DNA of 7,375 nt from Comamonadaceae bacterium (GTDB lineage Bacteria > Pseudomonadota > Gammaproteobacteria > Burkholderiales > Burkholderiaceae_C): contig CANKNK010000081.1 in assembly GCA_947483455.1 (NCBI GenBank), positions 1 to 7,375 on the forward strand, read 5' to 3'. The notes below the pieces were generated by a model. That model did not search any database. It saw nothing but the letters and a program-made list of their open reading frames with translations, and was not told the DNA's origin. The position numbers and the translations under genes are program-made. The number at the start of each line of letters is the position of its first letter. Positions within the stretch are counted from its first letter, which is position 1. This document shows positions 1 through 5,148 of this stretch, piece after piece.

Positions 1-236
1 ACCACCGGAATATGCGGATAGCTTTCGATGGCCGCTTGGATCAGGTGTTTCAGGAAAGCCTCGCCCGCGTACTTGCGCGCACCAGCGCTCGCTTGCATGA
101 TGACCGGGGCGCCCACTTCATTGGCGGCCTCCATGATGGCCTGGACTTGTTCTAGGTTGTTGACATTAAAAGCAGGGATGCCGTAACCGTGGGCGGCGGC
201 GTGGTCCAGCAATTCGCGCATTGAGACGAGGGCCAT
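1..236 (-). CDS. fba: Class II fructose-1,6-bisphosphate aldolase, N-terminal part (truncated by window edge)
   Basis: Cytosolic zinc-dependent enzyme that interconverts fructose 1,6-bisphosphate with dihydroxyacetone phosphate and glyceraldehyde 3-phosphate in glycolysis and gluconeogenesis; in autotrophic relatives the paralogue (CbbA) serves the Calvin cycle. Seventy-eight complete codons are visible, beginning [14 protein letters not shown]. Hallmarks of the family are [12 protein letters not shown] (residues 19-30), a VIMQAS strand (45-50) and SAGARKYAG (50-58), part of the phosphate-binding region. The catalytic Asp and the zinc-binding His residues lie beyond the window, so completeness cannot be judged. 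The ATG at 236 is supported by a GGAGA ribosome-binding site six bases upstream. It lies 133 bases downstream of pyk on the same strand, and that gap holds promoter-like and operator-like sequence. Identification is strong. Whether this is the general or the Calvin-cycle copy is not decidable here. Confidence 0.93.
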   Translation of the reverse strand, partial: MALVSMRELLDHAAAHGYGIPAFNVNNLEQVQAIMEAANEVGAPVIMQASAGARKYAGEAFLKHLIQAAIESYPHIPV

Positions 237-242
237 GGAAGT

Positions 243-247
243 TCTCC
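243..247 (-). promoter_or_regulatory. Ribosome-binding site of fba
   Basis: GGAGA on the minus strand, six bases before the ATG at 236. It is one of only two clear Shine-Dalgarno sequences in the window and fixes the fba start. Confidence 0.7.
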
Positions 248-253
248 GGGGGG

Positions 254-281
254 TTGGTAACCACTTGGTAACTAGTACCGA
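254..281. repeat. Three TTGGTA half-sites phased at 11 bp (operator-like)
   Basis: On the plus strand TTGGTAAC occurs at 254-261 and again at 265-272, exactly 11 bases apart. A third, inverted and 5-of-6 matching copy, TACCGA, begins another 11 bases on at 276. The second and third copies form a dyad (TTGGTA, five bases, TACCGA) of the general form bound by dimeric repressors. The array lies between the candidate -10 element at 288-293 and the fba ribosome-binding site, where a repressor could block transcription. The repeats are seen directly. An operator role is inference, and no named regulator's site is recognised. Confidence 0.4.
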
Positions 282-287
282 TGCGCG

Positions 288-316
288 ATTCTATTGAGAT
301 TTGCAAGGCCTGCCCC
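288..316 (-). promoter_or_regulatory. Candidate sigma-70 promoter for fba
   Basis: On the minus strand TAGAAT (288-293) matches five of six bases of the -10 consensus. With a 17-base spacer the -35 position holds GGGGCA (311-316), which matches only three of six. The start of transcription would fall near 281, giving a leader of about 45 bases that contains the TTGGTA repeats. The weak -35 suggests either an activated promoter or a chance match. No U-tract terminator for pyk is visible in the same gap. Confidence 0.3.
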
Positions 317-369
317 CAGCGTGTGCCGCAAGGCTTCCCCAGTGCAGCAAACGCGCCACACAGCCGCAT

Positions 370-1803
370 TTAAGCAACGCGGCAGACCTTCATCATATTG
401 GTGCCCCCCGGCGCGCCCATGGGTTCGCCGCAAGTAATGGCATAGACATCACCGCTGGCAACAATGCCCAGGTTTTTGAGTTGGGTTTCGGCGTCGTTCA
501 GTGCGGTATCGCGGTCTTTGCTGCTACTCATGAGCAAGGGACGCACATTGCGGTACAGCGTCATGCGGCGCTGGCTGGCCACATTGGGCGTGAGCGCATA
601 AATGGGCACCTGAATCAAATGGCGGCTCATCCACAAAGCGGTCGATCCGCTGTCGGTCATGGCTACGATCGCTTTGGCGCCCAAGTGGTGCGCGGTGAAC
701 AGCGCGCCCATGGCAATGGACTGGTCGATATGGTCAAAGGTCTTGCCGATGAAGTCGGTTTCCAGCTTCACCGATTCGCCCGCTTCGGCGGCAACGCAGA
801 TCTGTGCCATTTCGCGCACCGTCTCCAGCGGGTAGCTACCAGCCGCAGTTTCCGCCGACAGCATGACGGCGTCGGTGCCGTCAAGTACTGCATTGGCCAC
901 GTCGCTCACCTCCGCGCGCGTGGGCACCGGGTTGCTGATCATGGACTCCATCATTTGGGTCGCGGTGATGACAATCTTGTCAAACTCGCGGGCCATTTTG
1001 ATCATGCGCTTTTGCAGCGCAGGTACCGCGGCATTGCCCACTTCCACCGCCAAATCGCCGCGTGCGACCATGATGCCATCCGAGGCCCGCAAAATTTCCT
1101 CTAGCTTGGGAATGGCTTCGGCGCGCTCAATCTTGGCAATTAAGCCGGGCTTGTGGCCGAACTCGGCCGCCGCCACGTTGCATAACTGGCGCGCCATTTC
1201 CATGTCGGTGGCGCATTTGGGGAAACTCACCGCCACATAGTCGGCTTTGAAGGCCATGGCGGTTCGGATGTCTTCCATATCCTTGGCCGTCAGTGCCGGT
1301 GCTGTCAGGCCGCCGCCTTGTTTATTGATGCCTTTGTTATTGGACAAAACGCCACCGAGCTTGACGGTGGTGTGCACTTGCTGGCCCTGCACCTTGTCCA
1401 CCACCATGACGATGATGCCGTCGTTGAGCAGCAACACATCGCCCGCTTTCACTTCTTGCGGGAGCGACTTGTAATCCAGGCCGACGGCATGGACATCACC
1501 GGGTTCCGTGCGGGCCGCGTCCAGAATAAAGGCTTGGCCATGCTCGAGAAAAACCTTGCCTTCTGCAAACTTGCCTACGCGGATTTTGGGGCCTTGCAGA
1601 TCGGCCATGATGGCCACTTCACGTCCCGCGCGTTTAGCGACCTCACGCACCAAGTTGGCGCGGTCGATATGGTCTTGCGCTGTGCCATGGCTAAAGTTCA
1701 GGCGCACCACATCCACACCTTCGCGTATCAGAGCCTCCAGCATTTCAGGGTCGCTGGAAGCGGGGCCCAAGGTGGCTACGATTTTGGTGGCGCGACGGGT
1801 CAT
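370..1803 (-). CDS. pyk: Pyruvate kinase, PykA (type II)-like
   Basis: Transfers phosphate from phosphoenolpyruvate to ADP, the last step of glycolysis, in the cytosol. The protein is 477 residues, the usual length. Family features in order: TKIVATLGPASS (6-17), VVRLNFSHG (32-40), ADLQGPKIRVG (67-77), the B-domain cap (about 74-170), the catalytic lysine region AKIERAEAI (223-231, K224 and E226), MVARGDLAVEV (246-256, D250 as probable metal ligand), ITATQMMESM (279-288), PTRAEVSDVANAV (294-306), and a C-terminal allosteric domain with MTDSGSTALWMSR (382-394). Leu69, Gln70, Lys73 and Val76 match the set associated with potassium-independent pyruvate kinases and E. coli PykA. The frame extends upstream to a TTG at 1824, but the ATG at 1803 gives the family N-terminus and has a weak purine-rich GAGAAAG upstream. 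It follows mnmA after 71 bases and precedes fba. Confidence 0.96.
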   Translation of the reverse strand: MTRRATKIVATLGPASSDPEMLEALIREGVDVVRLNFSHGTAQDHIDRANLVREVAKRAGREVAIMADLQGPKIRVGKFAEGKVFLEHGQAFILDAARTEPGDVHAVGLDYKSLPQEVKAGDVLLLNDGIIVMVVDKVQGQQVHTTVKLGGVLSNNKGINKQGGGLTAPALTAKDMEDIRTAMAFKADYVAVSFPKCATDMEMARQLCNVAAAEFGHKPGLIAKIERAEAIPKLEEILRASDGIMVARGDLAVEVGNAAVPALQKRMIKMAREFDKIVITATQMMESMISNPVPTRAEVSDVANAVLDGTDAVMLSAETAAGSYPLETVREMAQICVAAEAGESVKLETDFIGKTFDHIDQSIAMGALFTAHHLGAKAIVAMTDSGSTALWMSRHLIQVPIYALTPNVASQRRMTLYRNVRPLLMSSSKDRDTALNDAETQLKNLGIVASGDVYAITCGEPMGAPGGTNMMKVCRVA

Positions 1804-1874
1804 GGTGAAAGCTTTCTCAATCAAAAAACTCTTCTCGGAAGGAATCTCATTGTCCCACGGGGGTGGGCGGGTGG

Positions 1875-3056
1875 TTACATGCCAGCGTCAAGGCCCAGCA
1901 CGCTATCGATCACGCCGCCGCCCAGGCATATCTCTCCGTCATACAGCACTGCAGACTGACCCGGCGTGACGGCCCATTGCGCCGCATCAAAGCCCAGGCT
2001 AAACATGGCGCCGTCGCTGGCCTGCAGCGCACAGGGACTATCGCTCTGGCGGTAACGTGATTTAGCTGCCAGGGGCAGGCCGCATGCGGGGGCACTGCCC
2101 GCAACCCAGCTGGCATCGGCAGCGTGAAGCGACCGCGATAGCAACCACGGATGTTCATGCCCTTGCACCACCCACAAGGTGTTGGTTTGCATGTCTTTAC
2201 GGGCCACAAACCAGGGCGTGTGTTCGCCGCCGCCTTTTTGCGCGCCGCGCGCCTTGAGTCCGCCAATGCCCAGTCCCTGGCGCTGCCCCAGTGTGTAAAA
2301 AGACAAGCCAAGGTGTTGACCGATGGTATGGCCCTTTGGGTTCTTAATTGGGCCGGGCTCTTTGGCAATGTAGCGGTTCAGAAATTCGCGAAAAGGCCGC
2401 TCGCCGATAAAGCAAATACCGGTCGAATCTTTTTTCTTCGCGTTGGGCAGGCCGATCTCGTCGGCGATACGACGCACCTCGGTTTTGAGCAACTCGCCTA
2501 CCGGGAACAAGGTCTTTGCCAATTGCGCTTGGTTCAGTCGGTGCAAAAAATAGCTTTGGTCTTTGGAAGCATCCAGCCCTTTGAGTAGTTCAAAAAATTG
2601 GGTACTTCCGTTTTGACGCACCCGCGCGTAGTGGCCCGTCGCAATGCAGTCCGCTCCCAGGCGCATGGCGTGGTCTAAAAAGGCTTTGAACTTAATTTCG
2701 GCATTGCACAAAATGTCCGGGTTGGGCGTGCGCCCAGCCTGGTACTCGCGTAAAAACTCGGCAAATACGCGGTCCTTGTAGTCCGCGGCAAAGTTAACGT
2801 GTTCGATCTCTATGCCCAGCACATCGGCCACAGCCGCCGCGTCGATAAAGTCTTCTTTGGACGTGCAATAACCGGGGTCGGTTAGCGGTGCGTTTTCGTC
2901 CGGCGCGCGATCATCGTCTTCCCAGTTCTTCATGAAGATGCCAAGCACCTCATGGCCTTGTTGCTGCAACAGGTAAGCGGTGACAGCCGAGTCCACGCCA
3001 CCGCTCAAGCCCACCACAATGCGTTGTTTTTTGGGGTGCTTGGTGGCGTCGCTCAT
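1875..3056 (-). CDS. mnmA: tRNA-specific 2-thiouridylase MnmA (TrmU)
   Basis: Makes 2-thiouridine at the wobble position U34 of the tRNAs for Lys, Glu and Gln, taking persulfide sulfur from the IscS/Tus relay and activating the tRNA with ATP. The protein has 393 residues, slightly longer than E. coli MnmA. Visible features: PP-loop SGGVDS (18-23) for ATP binding, FMKNWEDDD (41-49), first catalytic cysteine C117 in NPDILCN (112-118), ATGHYARV (139-146), [10 protein letters not shown] (165-174), second catalytic cysteine C215 in [12 protein letters not shown] (211-222), then the central and C-terminal beta-barrel domains ([13 protein letters not shown], 254-266; [11 protein letters not shown], 365-375). 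A Gly-rich stretch near 266-278 is a small insertion that I recall from betaproteobacterial members. The start [10 protein letters not shown] is the only sensible one but lacks a Shine-Dalgarno; TAAAAT on the minus strand (3063-3068) sits just upstream. It lies 90 bases after nudJ. Confidence 0.97.
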   Translation of the reverse strand: MSDATKHPKKQRIVVGLSGGVDSAVTAYLLQQQGHEVLGIFMKNWEDDDRAPDENAPLTDPGYCTSKEDFIDAAAVADVLGIEIEHVNFAADYKDRVFAEFLREYQAGRTPNPDILCNAEIKFKAFLDHAMRLGADCIATGHYARVRQNGSTQFFELLKGLDASKDQSYFLHRLNQAQLAKTLFPVGELLKTEVRRIADEIGLPNAKKKDSTGICFIGERPFREFLNRYIAKEPGPIKNPKGHTIGQHLGLSFYTLGQRQGLGIGGLKARGAQKGGGEHTPWFVARKDMQTNTLWVVQGHEHPWLLSRSLHAADASWVAGSAPACGLPLAAKSRYRQSDSPCALQASDGAMFSLGFDAAQWAVTPGQSAVLYDGEICLGGGVIDSVLGLDAGM

Positions 3057-3146
3057 GGGTAGATTTTAGGCCCGCGTCCCCAAGCCGCTTACTGAGCTTG
3101 CTGTGGCGCCGCTAGGGGCGCATGCAAGACTTCGAAAACAGGCGCG

Positions 3147-3647
3147 TCAGTGCTTGTCGTACACCCCGGTGTGGGTGCGTAGCAGGTCGAGTGGATAGCG
3201 CTGTCCGGCCAAATAGTCTTCTATGCATTGCAAAACCAAGGGGCTACGGTGCCTTGCAGCGCTGGCGCGTATGTCGTCCGGGGTCATCCACCAGGTGCGC
3301 ACAATGCCGGCATCGAGCTTGCGCTGCGTATCCAAGGCGCCCAGGCGGCCACAAAATGCAAAGCGCATATAGCTGACGTCGGCGCCACCGGGTCGCGCCG
3401 GTCCGTCGGGCAATTGCACACGGGCCAGGTAGATGCCCAGCAACGCTTCGGGCGTGAAGGCAAACGCAGTTTCTTCCAGGGTCTCGCGCACACAGGCTTG
3501 CACCAGCGATTCTCCCGGGTCCAAATGGCCCGCCGGATTGTTCAAGCGCAGGCCTTCGGGCGTTGCTTCTTCGACGAGCAAAAATCGCCCCTCGCGCTCG
3601 ATAATGGCCGCCACGGTGGTTGAGGGTTTGTAACGTAGTGCGTCCAT
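3147..3647 (-). CDS. nudJ: Nudix hydrolase, NudJ-type phosphatase
   Basis: Probable cytosolic Mg-dependent pyrophosphohydrolase. E. coli NudJ hydrolyses the thiamine precursor HMP-PP, thiamine diphosphate and nucleoside di/triphosphates. The Nudix box lies at residues 40-62 (G40, E46, R54, E55, E58, E59) in PAGHLDPGES...RETLEET. It departs from the consensus GX5EX7REUXEEXGU with Thr56 at the first hydrophobic position and Ala61 for the late glycine, but all metal-binding acids are present. The C-terminal RSPLV (135-139) and GQRYPLDLL (148-156) resemble the NudJ tail, and E. coli nudJ also lies directly upstream of mnmA. The frame could start at an ATG at 3725, inside the upstream gene, adding 26 residues of Pro/Ala-rich sequence. 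I prefer the ATG at 3647 because it gives the family N-terminus (RYKPSTTVAAIIE) and a normal 166-residue length. Neither start has a clear ribosome-binding site. A GTG or other internal start is not excluded. Confidence 0.88.
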   Translation of the reverse strand: MDALRYKPSTTVAAIIEREGRFLLVEEATPEGLRLNNPAGHLDPGESLVQACVRETLEETAFAFTPEALLGIYLARVQLPDGPARPGGADVSYMRFAFCGRLGALDTQRKLDAGIVRTWWMTPDDIRASAARHRSPLVLQCIEDYLAGQRYPLDLLRTHTGVYDKH

Positions 3648-3675
3648 AAAGCGAGGTTTCGAGGCGGCGGTTTGC

Positions 3676-4107
3676 CTAGGCGCTGGCGTTGTTAGGCCTG
3701 GCACCTTCGGCGGCGCGCTCGGCATATTTATTGAAGCGCCAGGCGCTGCTGTCCAAGGTGATGCGCCGCCAGGTGGCGCGTTTTTCCGCCGGGCTCATCT
3801 GCGGCCAGTGCTGCACTTCTGAAAAACTGCGGCCACAGCCTTTGCAGGTTTCGTCGCCCTGGCTGGTGGAACATATCGCGATGCAAGGTGTATCCGGCGT
3901 GCTGGCATACCAAGCCATCCAGGCCTCGTGCGCTGCACGCGGCATGCTGCGCTCATCGGCTTCGCTCTCGCGGTAATAGACCAGCAAGGCATATATTTCA
4001 GCCAGCGCGCGCGTCGGGCCGGGCAGGGACACACCATCGGGCGAAGGGCTTTTGCCGCGCCAATAGTTGATGGCCGATTCGATGTCGGTAATGTGTATGC
4101 CTGCCAT
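3676..4107 (-). CDS. Small DUF3717 + DUF1289 protein, function unknown
   Basis: A 143-residue soluble protein with no signal peptide or membrane segment. The N-terminal half (ITDIESAINYWR, 6-17; LAEIYALLVYYRE, 35-47) resembles DUF3717, judged from memory of its AIN...WR and LYAL-type motifs. The C-terminal half is a clear DUF1289: PCIAIC (74-79), ETCKGCGRSFSEV (86-98), W101 and MSPAEKRATWRRI (104-116). Cysteines 75, 79, 88 and 91 form CX3CX8CX2C, a likely zinc or other metal site, although DUF1289 proteins (e.g. E. coli YdhL) have no established role. The tail is Ala/Arg/Asn-rich. The frame continues upstream to 4179, but those 24 residues look non-coding, and MAGIHITDIE from the ATG at 4107 fits better. 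No Shine-Dalgarno is visible. It is divergent from the TerC gene and 28 bases ahead of nudJ, so it may lead that transcription unit. No function is assigned. Confidence 0.85.
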   Translation of the reverse strand: MAGIHITDIESAINYWRGKSPSPDGVSLPGPTRALAEIYALLVYYRESEADERSMPRAAHEAWMAWYASTPDTPCIAICSTSQGDETCKGCGRSFSEVQHWPQMSPAEKRATWRRITLDSSAWRFNKYAERAAEGARPNNASA

Positions 4108-4210
4108 GGGGGTGTGGAGAGAAGAGGCGCGATGATAGCCGCACCAGCAGGCTGCCTGCGTCGCAGGGCTTGTCCCCACGTCTTTTAGGGCCAGCGGGGC
4201 ATTTTCTACA

Positions 4211-4330
4211 CTGGCGGGGTTGAAGGGGAGTAGCCCCCCGTTGTCGGGTCGTCAATACGGACACTTGCGGTCCCGGCCCCACAGATGCCGGCGCCATGCG
4301 CGCTGCGCCATCGGGCAAGACCTTCGCCGT
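4211..4330 (+). ncRNA. yybP-ykoY manganese riboswitch (cis-regulatory leader of the TerC gene)
   Basis: The aptamer signature is seen directly in the right order: TGAAGGGGAGTAGC (4221-4234), TCGTCAAT (4249-4256), GGGCAAGACCTTCGCC (4313-4328). Helices that fit: GAAGG 4222-4226 with CCTTC 4321-4325, GCCC 4233-4236 with GGGC 4313-4316, hairpin CCCG-TTGT-CGGG at 4237-4248, and hairpin CCGGC/GCCGG at 4273-4277/4287-4291. The unpaired GGAGTA (4227-4232) and AAGA (4317-4320) face each other as in the known structure, where they and the TCGTCAAT loop build the Mn2+ site. This class senses Mn2+ and usually raises expression of Mn exporters (mntP, alx). About 77 bases separate the aptamer from the GTG start. 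A candidate expression platform there is TCCT (4379-4382), which could pair with the AGGA ribosome-binding site (4395-4398). The 4108-4210 stretch upstream holds no gene and no convincing promoter. Confidence 0.92.
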
Positions 4331-4394
4331 GCGTGTATGGCTTGCGCCGCGCCCGCGCGACAGGTGTCACATGCCCGCTCCTGGGCCAATTTAC

Positions 4395-4398
4395 AGGA
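4395..4398 (+). promoter_or_regulatory. Ribosome-binding site of the TerC gene
   Basis: AGGA nine bases before the GTG at 4408 decides the start of the TerC gene. The alternative in-frame ATG at 4285 has no such site and lies in an aptamer loop. AGGA is complementary to TCCT at 4379-4382, so riboswitch-controlled masking of this site is possible (inference). Confidence 0.65.
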
Positions 4399-4407
4399 CT
4401 CTTTACC

Positions 4408-5118
4408 GTGGAACTTTTTTCAAATGCCTGGTGGTCGGCTTTGCTGGCGATTGTGTTGATCGATCTCGTGCTGGCTGGGGACAACGCGATTGTTATTGCC
4501 CTGGCGGCGCGCAATGTTCCTGAACATTTACGCAAAAAGACGATTCTCTGGGGCACCGCAGGCGCAATAGGCGTGCGCACGGTGATGACGCTGGGCGTGG
4601 TCTGGCTGTTGCAGATTCCGGGCTTGATGCTAGTGGGCGGCCTGGGGCTGGTCTGGGTCGCTTACAAACTATTGGCGGACCAGGCTGAGCAAGGGCATGA
4701 AGAAGGTGGTGCCCATACTTTTTGGGGTGCCATGAAAACCATCATCGTGGCCGATGCCCTCATGGGTATAGACAACGTGCTGGGCGTCGCTGGTGCCGCC
4801 CACGGGGCGATGGACTTGGTGGTGATAGGTCTGTTGGTGAGTGTGCCCATCGTGGTGTTTGGCAGTTCAGTGGTGCTGCGTTTGGTGGAGCGTTTTCCCT
4901 GGATCATCGGCTTGGGCGCCGCTGTGTTGGCGCTTACCGCAGCGCAAATGATTGCCAACGAACCCTGGTTGCAAGACTTTTTCGGCGCCGCCAAAGGCAT
5001 GGTGCAAGAGCGGCAGCAATGGGCGCGCTGGGGCTTGTATGCGGTGGTGACTGCCGGCGTCTTGCTGGCGGGTTGGCGCAGCCAGCGCCGCGCATTGCAA
5101 GTGGCGGACCCGGTTTAA
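4408..5118 (+). CDS. TerC/YjbE-family membrane protein, probable Mn2+ exporter
   Basis: Inner-membrane protein of 236 residues, probably exporting manganese; the inference comes from the family (E. coli Alx, Bacillus TerC homologues) and from the manganese riboswitch ahead of it. About seven hydrophobic segments are visible: roughly 8-34, 46-68, 71-90, 105-130, 134-157, 165-183 and 207-223. Two matching acidic motifs with identical spacing, D19-x5-D25-N26 and D116-x5-D122-N123, lie inside segments 1 and 4. They suggest an internal duplication and a metal path lined by four aspartates. A charged hydrophilic linker (91-103, with E94, H97, E98, E99, H103) joins the two halves. The GTG start at 4408 has AGGA nine bases upstream and begins VELFSNAWWSALLAIVLIDL; a 41-residue extension to the ATG at 4285 would overlap the aptamer and is rejected. 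Riboswitch-linked members of this size correspond to the YjbE-type subfamily as I recall it. It is convergent with the protease gene, with a 30-base gap. Confidence 0.92.
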   Translation: MELFSNAWWSALLAIVLIDLVLAGDNAIVIALAARNVPEHLRKKTILWGTAGAIGVRTVMTLGVVWLLQIPGLMLVGGLGLVWVAYKLLADQAEQGHEEGGAHTFWGAMKTIIVADALMGIDNVLGVAGAAHGAMDLVVIGLLVSVPIVVFGSSVVLRLVERFPWIIGLGAAVLALTAAQMIANEPWLQDFFGAAKGMVQERQQWARWGLYAVVTAGVLLAGWRSQRRALQVADPV

Positions 5119-5148
5119 TTTCTTGCGGGGCCCAGGCTCGGCTTGCGC

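Noticed and set aside
301..1104. Long plus-strand reading frame opposite pyk
   Set aside because: Fully antisense to a certain pyruvate kinase; its His/Arg/Gly-rich translation has no family features and is a GC-codon shadow.
1804..1824. TTG start seven codons upstream for pyk
   Set aside because: The ATG at 1803 gives the family N-terminus (MTRRATKIVATLGP); a rare start adding seven residues is less likely, though not impossible.
1318..1959. Plus-strand frame spanning the pyk start and mnmA end
   Set aside because: Antisense to two confident genes, with no ribosome-binding site and no recognisable domain.
3106..3121. Hairpin GCGCC-GCTAGG-GGCGC after nudJ as a terminator
   Set aside because: Only five base pairs and no U-tract in either direction; probably chance in GC-rich sequence.
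3648..3725. 26-residue N-terminal extension of nudJ
   Set aside because: It would overlap the end of the upstream gene by 50 bases; the extension is Pro/Ala-rich and outside the family N-terminus.
4108..4179. 24-residue extension of the DUF3717/DUF1289 gene
   Set aside because: Translation is atypical (Cys/Trp-rich) and the ATG at 4107 starts directly at the domain; it also lies in the likely upstream region of the divergent TerC gene.
4182..4210. Promoter for the riboswitch-TerC unit (CTTTTA ... TCTACA)
   Set aside because: Spacing is suitable but the -35 and -10 matches are only two and three of six; too weak to list as a feature.
5119..5148. Possible bidirectional terminator between the convergent TerC and protease genes
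   Set aside because: The 30-base gap shows no stable inverted repeat followed by a T-run on either strand.
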